Position numbers and translations under genes: made by a program. Shown piece after piece: positions 1 through 11,785 of a stretch of DNA of 64,000 nt; position 1 is the first letter of the stretch; every line of letters starts with the position of its first letter. Source of the stretch: Paralvinella palmiformis (lineage: Eukaryota; Annelida; Polychaeta; Terebellida; Alvinellidae); contig JAODUP010000313.1 in NCBI GenBank assembly GCA_025642065.1, positions 62,001-126,000 of the forward strand, written 5' to 3'. The notes below the pieces were generated by a model that did no database searches, was not told where the DNA came from, and saw nothing but the letters and a program-made list of their open reading frames with translations.

Positions 1-360
1 CGAAGGATTACACCACGCAAACGTTTATAACAGAAGAAATACTACTATATTAGACAATTGCCGACATCAGAAACTAAACGAGATATTTATTATGCTCATT
101 ACATTATGGATTAACAAAATTATACTTTCATTAGACCCTGTATATGATTATGATAACTATTTCAGACAATGTTTTAAAAGTTTATTAGAGCAGCCAGAAA
201 TTGAATGAATATAAACGGATCAATCTATTTCCTCCCGAGAATTATATTTATTTTCAAAATCCCTACTTTGTTATCAACCGACATATTTTATTCAGTGGAG
301 ATTATCAGAGATAACTATTTGTGTTTATGTCAAGTAAAAGATTGGTGAAGTAATAAATAC
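1..360. other. Unassigned AT-rich left edge
   Basis: No gene, RNA or repeat was recognised. The stretch is AT-rich with scattered stops in all frames and ends where a CT/CA-rich microsatellite begins. Confidence 0.5.
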
Positions 361-417
361 AGTTCTCTCTCTCTCTCACGCATGCACACACGCACGCACA
401 CACAGCACGCACACATA

Positions 418-475
<58 letters not shown>
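361..475. repeat. Compound (CT)n-(CA)n-(TA)n microsatellite
   Basis: A short CT tract, an imperfect CA tract and about 55 bp of TA follow each other. Reading frames across it (IYIY...) are simple-repeat artefacts. Confidence 0.95.
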
Positions 476-477
<2 letters not shown>

Positions 478-540
478 CGATGGAACATCTCGGAGTGGGC
501 TTGAGTCCAATTAATATTTGTGGGACGTCGAAGGCAGTCG

Positions 541-941
541 TCAAAATGTTTGATATGATAATTATTTATAGTAAGTTGACTTACCTGGACGAGATACTCT
601 AGGCACAGAAGGTATAGTAAAACGGATCTTAATCCAATCAGATATAACCAATGAGAGACGAACATCCAGTAATCGCCTCTCACAGGAAACTCATCCACGG
701 GAATAAGCCACATTGTTTAGCCGCCGCCCAAAGAAGACCTGAGTTAACTTGACGTTTATAATATATCCTGCATCACATACAGTGATCATTCCTAATCACA
801 TAAATCATGACGTATTGGTTAGGTAACATGACGTAGAGATAACCTGTTAGATGGCTTGGCCTAGTACTGCCTTCCTCAACAGCCTGTAGCTAGTGAGCCT
901 GTGATGTGGTCCCATATTGCTGATTGTGCCAGTCGATCATA
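541..941. repeat. Dispersed 400-bp repeat X, copy A
   Basis: This block recurs at 14580-14980 in the same orientation, almost base for base, starting at CAAAATGTTTGATATG and ending at CAGTCGATCATAA. Differences are a handful of substitutions. A minus-strand frame starting MWLIPVDEFPVRG is conserved in both copies, but this follows from the high identity and does not show coding. No terminal inverted repeats or target duplications were seen. The plus strand contains a U1-snRNA-like start, ACTTACCTGG, at about 581 (see findings). The nature of the element is unknown. Confidence 0.85.
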
Positions 942-1349
942 ACGCCATACCTGTCATGAATATTGCCATTCTTGTCAGTGCGGATCGATCTTGAGAGACC
1001 AATATTCATCAGCGACAGCGCTTATTCAACAAACTGATAAAATCTTTGTCGATAAACCTGTGATACGGGATTTCGATATTTTTGTTATTATTTAACGGTC
1101 ATTTTGTATTTCAGTGTATCATAAATATCCCACTTTACAATTTTTATACAGATAAATCATTTAAAAGTTTATTAATTAAATCGTCATTAGGCCACGCACT
1201 AAGCGACAGTTTTGGAAGCCCTTTGTTGCCACCTAGCGATTAATGTCTTAATAATGACAAAAACAAGAAGCCGGGTCGATGAATTCAGATAGATTCTATG
1301 CAGATCAATTTATTAATTAATAATATGTTTCGAAGTATCGTTTTATTCT
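942..1349. other. Unassigned
   Basis: No recognisable gene. A faint similarity to the sequence after copy B of repeat X (ATGAATAT-GCCAT) suggests the repeat may extend slightly further. Confidence 0.4.
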
Positions 1350-1510
1350 TATCTCACCCTTTCAGACTTGCTTATCCCTCCTAAGTTGTCACTGTATCCG
1401 ATTATTTGTACATGAAGTTTGCATCGTACCTTGACTATGAGACTGGCTAACCACTGTATTAGGTGAGCCACTGAGGTCGATTCTTTTAATTATTATTATT
1501 ATTAGTAGTA
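1350..1510 (+). mobile_element. 3' tail of an L2/CR1-like LINE
   Basis: The segment around 1420-1485 (CATACC/CGTACC-TTGACTATGAG, then GAGCCACTGAGGTCGATTC) matches the sequence just downstream of the LINE reading frame at 45930-45990, which has TTGACTATGAG and GCCACTGAGCTCGATTC at the same spacing. Both copies lead into an ATT-rich tail. I read it as a 5'-truncated insertion carrying only the 3' untranslated end of the same LINE family. The upstream limit is uncertain. Confidence 0.65.
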
Positions 1511-1573
1511 GTAGTATTTAATAACTGTTGGCTATATCACGATACACTAAGTGAGGCGTAAATAATATGTTAG

Positions 1574-1576
<3 letters not shown>

Positions 1577-1609
<33 letters not shown>

Positions 1610-1832
1610 AAGAGAGAGAGAGAGATATAATTCACGGTTCGAGATTCTCTGTGCCTGTGCCTTATTATACACAGCTAAAACACACACAGAGATACACGCA
1701 CACACACAGATACACACACAGACACACCCACCACACACACACCACACACACACACATACACACACATGCACGCACATACACACACACAGACACACACACA
1801 CACAGACACGCACACACAGACACACACACACA
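1577..1832. repeat. CA/GA microsatellites around a 55-bp shared block
   Basis: Pure and imperfect CA and GA tracts flank 1626-1681. That block (TTCACGGTTCGAGATTCTC ... TTATACACAGCTAAAAC) recurs inverted at 31650-31705, again embedded in GT/CA repeats. The block is probably part of a dispersed repeat that seeds or attracts CA tracts. HTHT/CVCV frames here are artefacts. Confidence 0.85.
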
Positions 1833-2004
1833 CGTGGGTGGTGAATTATTAGCACATTTTTACAAAAGTATCATCAATTATATGGTCCGAGTTTTCTGAT
1901 GTTTTGTTTAACATACTGTATAATCATAATATAATAAAAAATTTACTATGTTGATATTTGTGGATTTTCCATTCAATTTTATTAGATTAAGCATGCATTT
2001 GACA

Positions 2005-2228
<224 letters not shown>

Positions 2229-2554
2229 TCCATACCATATTCCAGTGGATTTTAGGAGCTGATGCCTTCTAGAATGTTTTCCAATGAATGCTATGTTTTT
2301 TCTCTAGAATGTTCCAGTTTATTCTATAAAGTTCCAGTGCTGTCTCGGATGTTTCAGTGCTGACCACTCCCGAAGATGGTGTATATATACATAGGTTTAT
2401 ACGTGCATAGGTTCCCTTAGTATTTTTCAGGTGGACAATATCTTCATCGCGAAGCTGCTTACATTCTGGCGATTAATAGTTTGTAATTTTTTTATCTGAA
2501 TCTAAAGAATGTTACATTGGTCATACTGACGAAGCACAGAAGCAATCACACTTT

Positions 2555-3400
2555 CCAAACCAATAGGAACTTCATGATTTGAATCGAGATCTCGGACTGG
2601 TGAAGTCTTATGTAGAGTTTATAACATCAAGATTGATGGACTGGAACCTTTTGGATAACAGTTGTCGAACTACAGCTTCTAGGAAAGGACATGAAAGGTT
2701 CTAAAGTATATTTCGATGAAAGAGGATTTATGTTTCTGTAAGGAAATTGAAGATTTGTTCCAAGAACTATATTTTAGGCATGAACCAAATGATTAGCGTA
2801 TCTTCAGAGACAGTTTCTCCCTGGGTATTAAATCTGTTCTTCTATACAATGGATAGCAGTATCCTTCATTATAAATCGGGCACTCTGTGAATCTAAAGGA
2901 AAACTACGAAATTGCTAAATATATTCTGGAAGCTACTACTACAACCGAAGAAATGGCAGATCGATGGTGATTTGAAACTGATTAGGTTCATAATAGACCT
3001 CCAAGGAGGCTATACAAAATATTCTTATTTTTTATCTATCGTGCTACGTCTCAAAATTACCATAAACGACGTTGGTCTCAGAGAACACTTAATTCCAAGC
3101 TCACAGTAGAATCAGAGAAAGTCCTCATGGCTCAACTGAAAATCTAATTTGAGCTTGTCAAATAGTTGTAGAAATACCGAACAAAGAAGGGGAAGCTTTA
3201 AAATACATTTCCAACATACTTCTACATCTGTCAAAAGCAACAATTGAAGGTGGTATTTTCACCGACCAGAAGTTAGCATGATGATTAAGTCAAATTAATT
3301 TGAAGATAAAATTACATTAAAGGAAAGAATCGGTTGGAGATCGTTTTGAGAATTGGTCGAACCCTTTCTAGGTAATAACAAAAGTTATTGTAGACGTCAA
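2555..3400 (+). pseudogene. Relic of an unnamed repetitive protein family
   Basis: Translation, hopping between plus frames, gives blocks such as DLNRDLGLVKSYVEF (about 2576), SRLMDWNLLDNS, ELYFRHEPND, KSVLLYNG, LKENYEIAKYILEA (about 2898), LQGGYTKYSYFL (about 3000), VESEKVLM, EALKYISNILLHLSKA and GWRSF-ELVEPFLGNNK (about 3330). In this order they resemble a protein family I remember as abundant and uncharacterised in hydra, insect and mollusc genomes (DLGLSKS...SRL..WNLL...LQGG(F/Y)TKF...LLPPLHIKLGL...FLGN). Seen: at least five stops and several frameshifts, so it is dead. Function unknown. The high copy number I recall suggests association with a transposon. The family match is from memory. 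Confidence 0.7.
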
Positions 3401-3518
3401 ATGCTGTTATTATAATCATTTTTGTTTGTACATATAAATATTTATATTCTTTCACAATTGGAACAAAATTGTTACTTTCTTTTGGCCAACACTCTATGTG
3501 TGCACTGGCCACACTGCA

Positions 3519-3520
3519 TA

Positions 3521-3556
<36 letters not shown>
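3519..3556. repeat. (GT)n microsatellite
   Basis: Imperfect GT tract of about 38 bp. HTHT/CVCV frames across it are artefacts. Confidence 0.9.
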
Positions 3557-3898
3557 ATTTGTTTGCCACACCTCTTGATTACCCTGTCTGTATGGCATTA
3601 CTTCTGAACAAGCCTCTGTGGTGACATGTGATGTTGTGCTGATATTTCCGTTATTTTTCATGGACAATGGCTATTATTATGGTTAGTACTATATATATTT
3701 TATATTCTGTGATATGTAAGGTTTAACATGCCCAAATTATATTCCCAAAACCAGTTGTATTGGTCCGTATTTTGACTGCAAAGTGAAGCTCTATTTACTG
3801 TATAATGTGGGCTGTGTGTGGGAGCCATGCTAGTCGCTGGTCAGTTAGGCCAAAGGGTATTAATTCTGTGTTGGTGGTAAATTTATATGGTTCTGACA

Positions 3899-4090
3899 AC
3901 GATGATGATGATGATTGGTGTTTTACGGCCACTTTTGTGCACATGGTAGGCTAAATGGGCCGAGCGACCTACAAAGGTAATGAAGCAAGTCAAAGATGAA
4001 ACAACCTTCAGATGTACTCACGCCGAGATTCGAACACACGCGGTAGTGATCTATGCTCCAACGCGCTACCGCTAGACCACGGAGGCGCCC
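3899..4090 (-). mobile_element. tRNA-derived SINE family S1, full-length copy
   Basis: On the minus strand the head has a tRNA-like promoter: A box TGGTCTAGCGGTAGCG and B box GTGTTCGAATCTC. A unique body contains CGAGCGACC.. and GGCCGTAAAACACCA, and the end is an (ATC)n tail. It is flanked by a near-perfect 16-bp target duplication: TTATATGGTTCTGACA at 3883-3898 and TTATATGTTTCTGACA at 4091-4106. That is the signature of LINE-mediated target-primed insertion. Other copies lie at 7043, 16256, 55936 and 56985. Confidence 0.92.
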
Positions 4091-4106
4091 TTATATGTTT
4101 CTGACA

Positions 4107-5687
4107 CTTGGTATCATAATGATTAAGTGGTTCTATAAGAAAGTTATAGATATGGAGTGGAATATGACGCATATTAAGGGCATTTGAATTTTGAATATGA
4201 ATATTGAACTGCACTAAGTAATACTGCATACTATTTTGGTGTAACATGTACTTACGAATCTACTGGTATTTACTGAAATGTTGTACTTGTTATTCTATGT
4301 ATTTGAGTGTGAATGATCTTGGGCCAAACATAATTAAATGTAATGTTTCTTGAGTAATGAATAATTTAGTAATTTGTTTTTACTTTATTTGTAGTTAATC
4401 GTTTCTATGCTTCTGTACTTCTGAATAAACGCATTAACATGGCTATACAACGTCCTGCGTCTACTGTACGAACAAACCGCATCCAATATTTTAAAAATAA
4501 TTGTTTTTAGGAAATCCTACTCCTTGTCAGTAAATCTCAAGAATAAACAGTCACTCAGTTCCTTGACTGATGTTCAAAGTAATAGTCATGGCCTTAATTT
4601 GAAAAGATATAGAGATGTTTTATAATCAGTTATCTTCCAGAAATAAATATTTCCTTAGAATACGACATTTTCGCATTATGTGTGATAACTTGGACATAAT
4701 TTGTGCGCAATCAAATCTTTATTTAGTGTTTTGGGTATCCTAAGAAGTGATATCTTAAAGTAAAAGAAATAAGTTCATCTAATTTTGATAACATTTATAT
4801 ATTCTGTTGTCAGTAATATGCCTTATTTACTTCATAATTTGGATATTCGTTAACTGATTCATCATTGCAATGGGTTAATAGAGTATAGTGTAGAACTGAG
4901 ATTTGTTCTGAATATGAGGTTATTGTCAATCATATTAAAGACCTTAGACATTTGGCTTTTCAATATTGTTTCCATTTCCTTCTAAGCCACAGTATCTGCT
5001 TTGACGAGACTAATTATTTCGGAAAAGAAAAGCGCACAAGGTTCTTCCAGAGACACAGACTGATTCAAATATCAGAACCATACATTAATGTGATAAAAAT
5101 AACCCAGTGCGTGACTTCACGACTGCTGATAGAATTAGCAAATTGACAGCAATGCACACTATCTTGCAGGCACTGAGGCATGAGTAAAAATACTGGCACC
5201 ATTTCACTGGGAGTATATTTTTACAAGAGACGTAACAGTTTGAAACAAGCTAGCTACTTCTACAATAATAAGAACAATGGTTGCCTGAAGCCTTTAAATC
5301 TGTACTCATCTTTATGAAATATATATCCTATGTTGATGTTTTTTTTATATTTATAATAGAGTGCTAAATATTTTCCTGCCACACTTTCTATTGATTAAGT
5401 TGATAATTGGTGTTTTTCACGTTTGTATTCTTGTTATTATCCTGAATGTACTAAGAGGATGAAATAAACTATAAACATATATTTGTGTCTTGGCTCAAGT
5501 CATACGAAGATTGAGCATTTCGCGTAGCAACTCCAACCTTACGGAATTTATTTATGTGGAGATTAGAATTGTGTCATCTTTTGGAAGCCTAAATCTGTTC
5601 TTAGCTGTTAAAGTTCGAATTATTCAGTAAATAATTTCACATGATTATCATTTCTTATTGAATTTTAGATACATCATATGGTTGTTT

Positions 5688-5689
<2 letters not shown>
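4107..5689. other. Unassigned AT-rich stretch
   Basis: No gene, RNA or repeat was recognised in these 1.6 kb. A 64-residue open frame near 4952-5146 has no recognisable domain and no splice context, so I do not call it. Confidence 0.4.

Positions 5690-5738
<49 letters not shown>
5690..5738. repeat. (TA)n microsatellite
   Basis: About 49 bp of pure TA. Confidence 0.95.
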
Positions 5739-5741
<3 letters not shown>

Positions 5742-6065
5742 ATTAAAACCTGGTATTGGGTTCATTCTGTGTATGGATGAACCAAACTTTAAATATGAAT
5801 AACATTCAGTAATTTTGTTTTGGTCACACTCAGTAAATATTATTAGTGGTGTTTGGCACAATTGTATTAAATAATATCTTATTTGATATCCACTATGAAA
5901 ATCTGCCTATGTCAATACGTAAATATTCAATTGTCATATGTTTTGTTCGTTTGCTACTGGGTGACCATGAATATGCTATTTACAATCGAGCTGTGCACTA
6001 GCCAAGGGAATTTCTTAAACGAAAAATATATTAACAAATAGGTTCTGATAAACAATTGACATAAC
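5742..6065. repeat. Old duplication, copy 1, left block
   Basis: The segment resembles 11310-11625 in the same orientation: TTCATTCTGTGTATGGATGA with CTCATTCTATTTATGGATGA, then TTTAAATATGAATAAC, then CGTTTGCTACTGGGTGACCA with AGTTTGCTGATAAGTGAACA, then GTGCACTAGCCAAGGGAA with TTGCACTAGTCGATGGAA. Identity is perhaps 70-75 percent. It is the first of three collinear blocks shared between 5.7-10.7 kb and 11.3-14.1 kb. Confidence 0.7.
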
Positions 6066-6127
6066 ACATGCTATGTTATAAATATTGTTTGTTTTAATTC
6101 AAATAATGGGTGACATAAATCCCACTA

Positions 6128-6310
6128 GTATTATTACTACTACTACTACTACTAATACTACTACTACTCCCGATACAATTTCAACTACTCTTAACTACTA
6201 GTACAATTGCTACTGCTATTTTTAGTTATACTACAACTACTACAACTACTATTACTACTGCTACTACGTTTAGTGCTACTACTACTACTACGACTACTAC
6301 TACTATTACA
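6128..6310. repeat. Imperfect (TAC)n trinucleotide tract
   Basis: Mostly ACT/TAC units with interruptions. The serine-rich frame on the minus strand is a repeat artefact. Confidence 0.9.
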
Positions 6311-6550
6311 ATTACTCTTTTCCTTATCATAATTGCCATTTGCTGTAATTGGTTTTTGTTTAATCTGAGGGCAGACAAATAATTGGTGTGACTTGTTAGA
6401 AGTATTTCTCTCCAATCAATGTAATAGCCACAAGTCTTTCGTGAATTGTGTATCTTGATTCCAGTGACACTAATTAGCGCGTGACAACACTTTTAGAAAT
6501 CAGCTGTGACTCTGACAGTTCTGTTGTTGATTAATGTTAATGTTCCAAGT

Positions 6551-6627
6551 CAATGTTAATATTCTTCATCAAAGTTAATGTTCTTCATCAAAGTTAATGT
6601 TCTTCATCAAAGTTAATGTTCTTCATT
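6551..6627. repeat. 19-bp minisatellite
   Basis: The unit TTCTTCATCAAAGTTAATG is repeated about four times head to tail with almost no divergence, indicating recent array growth. Confidence 0.9.
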
Positions 6628-7042
6628 AGTGTACACAATCTTTAACGACAACAATCTCATTAATGTTTGGCTTAATTATTGATCGGTAGAAATAATCACA
6701 AAAGGAAACAGTCTTGGTGTAATCGTGGTAATATTTCCTGTTAAGGACTTAGAATAAAGACGATATTCTAGTTATATAGTATAGTTTGATGATTTAGACG
6801 AAGATTACACTCTACATTAAAAGGTCAAAGAAAACATGTATGGCGACGAGTTGACTGTTTATGTTGATTACCTGCCATAAAATGACTGCACTGTTTAGTT
6901 ATTGGCGGCTTTAGAAGTACACCAAAGTATGGATATAATACGTGAATAACGATAGACATGGATGAGCAAGTCATTATCTTATTAGTGCCTAACTGTTGAA
7001 AGATATTGAATTATATGTGATTTTCCCAATGGATTGTATAAG

Positions 7043-7243
7043 GGGCGCTTCCGCGGTCTAGCTGTAGTGTGTTGGACCACAGATCATTACCACCCGTGTT
7101 CGAATCTCGGTGGGGGCATATCTGAAGGTTATTTCATCTTTCACTTCGCTTCATTACATTTGGAGGTCGCTCGGCCCATTTAGCCTATCGTGTGCACAAA
7201 AGTGGCCGTAAAACATCAATCATCATCATCATCATCATCATCA
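7043..7243 (+). mobile_element. tRNA-derived SINE family S1, full-length copy
   Basis: The head contains A box GCGGTCTAGCTGTAGTGTG and B box CGTGTTCGAATCTCGG. The body has GGTCGCTCGGCCCATTTAGC and GTGGCCGTAAAACATC, and the end is (ATC)n. It is bounded by a 15-bp target duplication with one mismatch: CCAATGGATTGTATA (7026-7040) and CCAATGTATTGTATA (7244-7258). Confidence 0.93.
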
Positions 7244-7422
7244 CCAATGTATTGTATATTTGATCGGAACCACTGAACCGTATAGCGAGTACATCGGTAT
7301 ATCTGTGCTCTTTGCGTACTATTGATTGGGTATTGTTCTCATTGACAGAAGTGTTGTCGCCTTGCGTGTTAAAACAAACTCCAAATATGTCGCAAAAGAC
7401 AAGAAACTAGACATCCCCGAAG

Positions 7423-8160
7423 GTGTGCCATCGGGGATTATGGGATGTGTTAGTATTAATTAAAGCGGATACTGCTGCCACTTCACTGAGGGTGGATCAC
7501 GTGGAGAGCAGAGTCGATGATTTGGAGGAATCTCAGGATTCAAGCCCGGCAGCGAAGGTAGCAGAGCTCTCAAATACCGTGGATATATTGTTAGCCAGAT
7601 TGACACAATATGAGAAGATAACTGATCATTTAACTGACCAACTAGATAGTCGTCGTGCCCACTCCACGAAGGAGAATCTTATTTTCAGTTTCAACGCTAA
7701 AATTGTCGAATATAAGGCAAACCTACAACGGAAATAAGATGTATTTTCGGTAAGGGGAAATTACAAACTAAATTCATCCCTCCAGTCCTTCCACCAGCTG
7801 CTATGAAGAATCCCGCATTGAAGTTGAAGAAAGGTGACACGGTATCGGATAGCTGTTATTTCAAGTTTTATGGTATAGTATAATATAATATACCTGATAC
7901 ACGTTTGGTTCTAATTATTATGTTCTAACGTTTGATATCTTACAAAAGCAGACAGGACCTTTAAGGATTTAAAACTCAATCAGGATAATGAGGCCAAACT
8001 TGTAGATGACAAGCTTTTTTCGGTAAGGGGAAATTACAAACTAAATTCCTCCCTCCAGTCCTTCCACCAGCTGCCATGAAGAATCCCGCATTGAAGTTGA
8101 AGAAAGGTGACACGGTATCGGATAGCGGGTCGTCTTTTCTTGGAAATTATTATGGTATAG
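7423..8160 (+). pseudogene. LINE ORF1-like fragment
   Basis: The open part (7423-7737) encodes a heptad-rich stretch (RVDHVESRVDDLEESQD, then VDILLARLTQYEK and LDSRRAHSTKENLIFSF). This resembles LINE ORF1 proteins, where a coiled coil is followed by a block like SR(S/R)...NLIF. Further down, frames give DLKLNQDNEAKLVDDKL and then LQTKFLPPVLPPAAMKN, resembling ORF1 C-terminal regions. The reading frame is broken by a stop at 7737 and by the internal duplication described next. ORF1 would bind LINE RNA in a ribonucleoprotein particle; this copy cannot. Confidence 0.55.
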
Positions 8161-8224
8161 TATAATATAATATACCTGATACACGTTTGGTTCTAATTAT
8201 TATGTTCTAACGTTTGATATCTTA
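7747..8224. repeat. Direct 190-205-bp duplication inside the LINE fragment
   Basis: TCGGTAAGGGGAAATTACAA through GATATCTTAC occurs at 7747-7940 and again at 8019-8224, nearly identical except for a small length difference after GGTATCGGATAGC. About 80 bp of unique sequence separate the copies. The second copy carries the fuller version. Confidence 0.88.
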
Positions 8225-8289
8225 CTGATATGATGAATTATTTTATTAGTAGAGTTAAGGATCTTCCTATCTTAGTTTCAATAAATATA

Positions 8290-9899
8290 TAATTAAGAAC
8301 TGTCCGATCATTTGTTTTGCTGATTTGATTTATAGCATAATCAGGTGTTATCTACGGTTAAGGCTAACTTAATCCTATCATTTAAACAACAAGATTAAAA
8401 TATAACCCTCAGCCTCATTTTAGTCATAATGCTCAATAATTTAACATTAAAGGTTAATGGGTGGAATAAATTGTAAAAATATGACATTTCAATTAGTATT
8501 ATAGTGCTTTCTATTACTAAATCTTTGTCATTGTTTATCATGGCCAAACATTATTATTAGTATTATATGAAATAAGATGTCATTATTATCATAACTATTA
8601 CTGATACATATTAATAACGCTCTATCGGGGATGATCAGTTGAACCTTAAGACACATGAAAAAACAAACAATACCCTGTTTGTTAAGAATTAGTGGATTAT
8701 AACTATCGGCAAAATACGAAAACTTCTGGGTGACAGTGTACTCAACCAAGATTATTATTATTATTAAGATTTGTTTATGGTTTATTTTGTGTCATTATGA
8801 TTAAACATATTGTCATGTATCATTATTTATCATTGGTTATTGATCAGTTACACAGTATATATATTATTTAGTGTTTATCTATGTGTTATATGTAACTTCT
8901 ATTTCTTTGATTCAACTTATCCTTGTGTTATGTGTATTATTTACACATTTAACATATTATTTATTATTGATGTGGTATTCTGTATGAGAGTTGCGTTTCT
9001 ATCGTTATCATTTTTAACATCGTGCTAGTTTGAGTTATCTATAAAAGTCGGGTCTCTGCGAACGAGACACGGATTGGGTTCAGTTTGGCTTCATTTTGGC
9101 TTCATCTGTAGATCATTTTCATTCAATGAGAGAAAAGTATGTATGGCTTAAAGTAATAACAAGAAAGTAAACTAGATAATTAAAGATAAAAACTCGGGTG
9201 TTTCCATTTAATTCCCGTTTCTGAATCGATAAAAATATAGTATAAAAGTAGAGAGATTAAGGTCCTTTCTTTATCTATATATTATTATAGTGTTAATGTA
9301 TTTTGGGTGAGTCAGAAGGTCGTTGGGTGCATGGGTTGGATGATTCATTGATTTGATGATTCTGCAAATCTATGAGTGGATGGGTGAGCTACATCCTGGG
9401 AGTGAGTGAGTGAGTGAGTGGGTGAGAGTAATTGAGTGAAGGGGTGAAATATATAGTCTCAGTGCTGATCATACCTGAGACATCTGAGACGATTATATAA
9501 AATATTCACAGATAAACTACATTATTAAGTTAATACATATCTTTAATGGCCATTTTATCAAATAATTGAGATTTAATTATAGTTGGCTTCAAAATACGAT
9601 CTGGATGTCGTGAAATATTAAACTAATTACCAGACTGACATGTTCCTGGAAATTACCTTTTTTCTTGGGCTATTTCGTAAATTAATCAGGTAATACCTAA
9701 ATGATATTAAAGCTAAAATATAACACATACTTTCTAAGATTTAAATAACATTAAAGTACGTCGTGACCATAAATTATTATATGTGTTTCTGATGCATGGT
9801 TGGTGATTAAAATAGCTCTGTATGACATATTTGAGACGGTTTTTGTAGTTTGACTAGATAAGACTATTCCAGGCCACTCAGACATTTCTGCAGGGACAC
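8290..9899. other. Unassigned AT-rich stretch
   Basis: No gene was recognised. It holds a short (GAGT)n tract near 9400-9420 and a small tandem TTTGGCTTCA near 9085-9110. A hydrophobic 72-residue frame at 8810-9028 has no motif and is not called. Confidence 0.4.
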
Positions 9900-10690
9900 C
9901 TAATCCATGTAGGTATAATAAAATACGATATCATATGAAATACCTGACTTCGCATGACACGTGTTGGTCATGACGACAACACAGTGATATCATCTGATAT
10001 GTATTGTTGAGTGGGCAGCAGTCACATACATGTTACAGATCAAATAACAATTGTTAGACGTTATCAAACCTTTATTACCCTCTATGGTGCCTCAGGGATG
10101 CCCAATTAAAAATCATGATATTTAAAACAAACGATCTAAAGTGTGCGAAGAACGATGATATATGTAAACAAAATGTAAATAACACCAACAAATCGCGCAG
10201 ATCGAAACAATAACATCGCAGTAAGTAATTAATGACGTCACAAAAGATCTGGCTCCAAAATATATATTCTGCCCATGTAACCAATTGCGTCTAATCCGGA
10301 TATGCGCATATTTGTTTCGTTATAGAGCTAATGTGACGCAGTTTGGTGATATATTAAGCTTACCATTTTAATATTTATAAAATCCGTAGAATCGGCAAAA
10401 AATATTTGTTATGCGTATATTATAAAAGGTGTAAACATTCTCTATACCACGGATTTTTCCGTAGACTGAGCATCCCTGGTGATTCTTCAATTAACAATGT
10501 CTTTAATGTTTCATTGATTATTGTGCGTTTTTATTCGACAGAGTCGCGCCTAAGAAAATTATAGATAATTTGTCTTTTCTTCGTTTTTTTAAATATCAAC
10601 AAAACCAAACAATTTGTGTTTTCTAAGAATAAATACACTTCTCTAGACATCTCTAACCTATTCAGGTACGTATTTATTCATCAGAAATCA
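9900..10690. repeat. Old duplication, copy 1, right block
   Basis: 9960-10080 matches 13722-13850 (GATATCATCTGATAT, TTGAGTGGGCAGC, ACAATTGTTAGA, GTTATCAAACCTTTAT). 10475-10690 matches 13861-14105 (AATTATAGATAA, TCTAGACATCTCTAAC, TTCA-GTACG). Copy 1 has about 400 extra bases between these halves (10090-10475). Orientation is the same as in copy 2. Confidence 0.8.
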
Positions 10691-11300
10691 AATGCCAGTT
10701 ATTATTTTCTTATATCATTCTCTACAGGATGCACATTACTTTATTTTCATTAAATACTCTTTATCAGTATCACAATTATTTTCATACAGTTTATTAAAGT
10801 TTGTTTAGAAGATTCTTGAGCTAGATTTATCAGTTCGACGAAATATATCCAATGTGTCGATTTTGTTATCAGTAAGCTATTTATATTACGAGACATATAG
10901 GACGGAGTATATCATTTTTATTAAAAGAATACCCATGCTTATTCGGCACAGCCTCTATGTTGGAGTGGATGAGAATCGCCTCCCCCGCCACTCACAGAGG
11001 AGCAGTACAGAAAGATGGAGCCGAAATACACTGAGGGTGTTCCTAATTATATAATAGATCAACTTCATTTTAAACTGTTCTGACAAAGAAGTGTTAGTAG
11101 TTCTGTGATTCATATTAGTATAATGTTCAACATTTCATCTGAAAAGTAGTATTTATTTGTGCAAAAAGTTGTCTAATTAATTATAAATATTATAAAATTA
11201 TAAACATTATTAATATTTAGCTTAAATTAGTATTAGTTTTTCAAGAAGACCATAGACAATCTTCAGGTGAATCATCATTGCTTAAAACTAATTAAAATCT
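10691..11300. other. Unassigned AT-rich stretch
   Basis: No recognised feature. A GC-richer patch near 10970-11010 gives a short open frame without any motif I know. Confidence 0.4.
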
Positions 11301-11309
11301 TTCTACAGG

Positions 11310-11625
11310 ACTCATTCTATTTATGGATGAAATAAAGTTTAAATATAAATAACTCTTATTAAAAATCCTATTTTAGTTATAGTCAGTAACCGAGCGTTTT
11401 TTGTCCCAATCAAATTAAATGATATATTAATAGGAATTCGCAAACCTAATCTGGTTATCCAAATACGTAAACAATATAATATCCATATTTATTATTAGTT
11501 TGCTGATAAGTGAACATGAAAGGTAATTACTTTTCACATCTGGTTTTGCACTAGTCGATGGAACTTCTAACACTAAGACTATATTAGAAAATGGGTTTCG
11601 ATGATAAATCTGTTAAAATTTTCTT
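11310..11625. repeat. Old duplication, copy 2, left block
   Basis: Partner of 5742-6065 in the same orientation, followed here by a long ATT tract where copy 1 has a TAC tract. Confidence 0.7.
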
Positions 11626-11785
11626 GACGAGAGATTATCTACCTAGATTTAGTCCGATTGATGTTTCCATCAAAATCAATAACTAGATATCTTTATTTAT
11701 TATTTTATATATATACAATTGGGATAAATATCCATTCAGGATAATCTTATACGTATCAGACTGCCTGGTTTTACATTTGCATATA

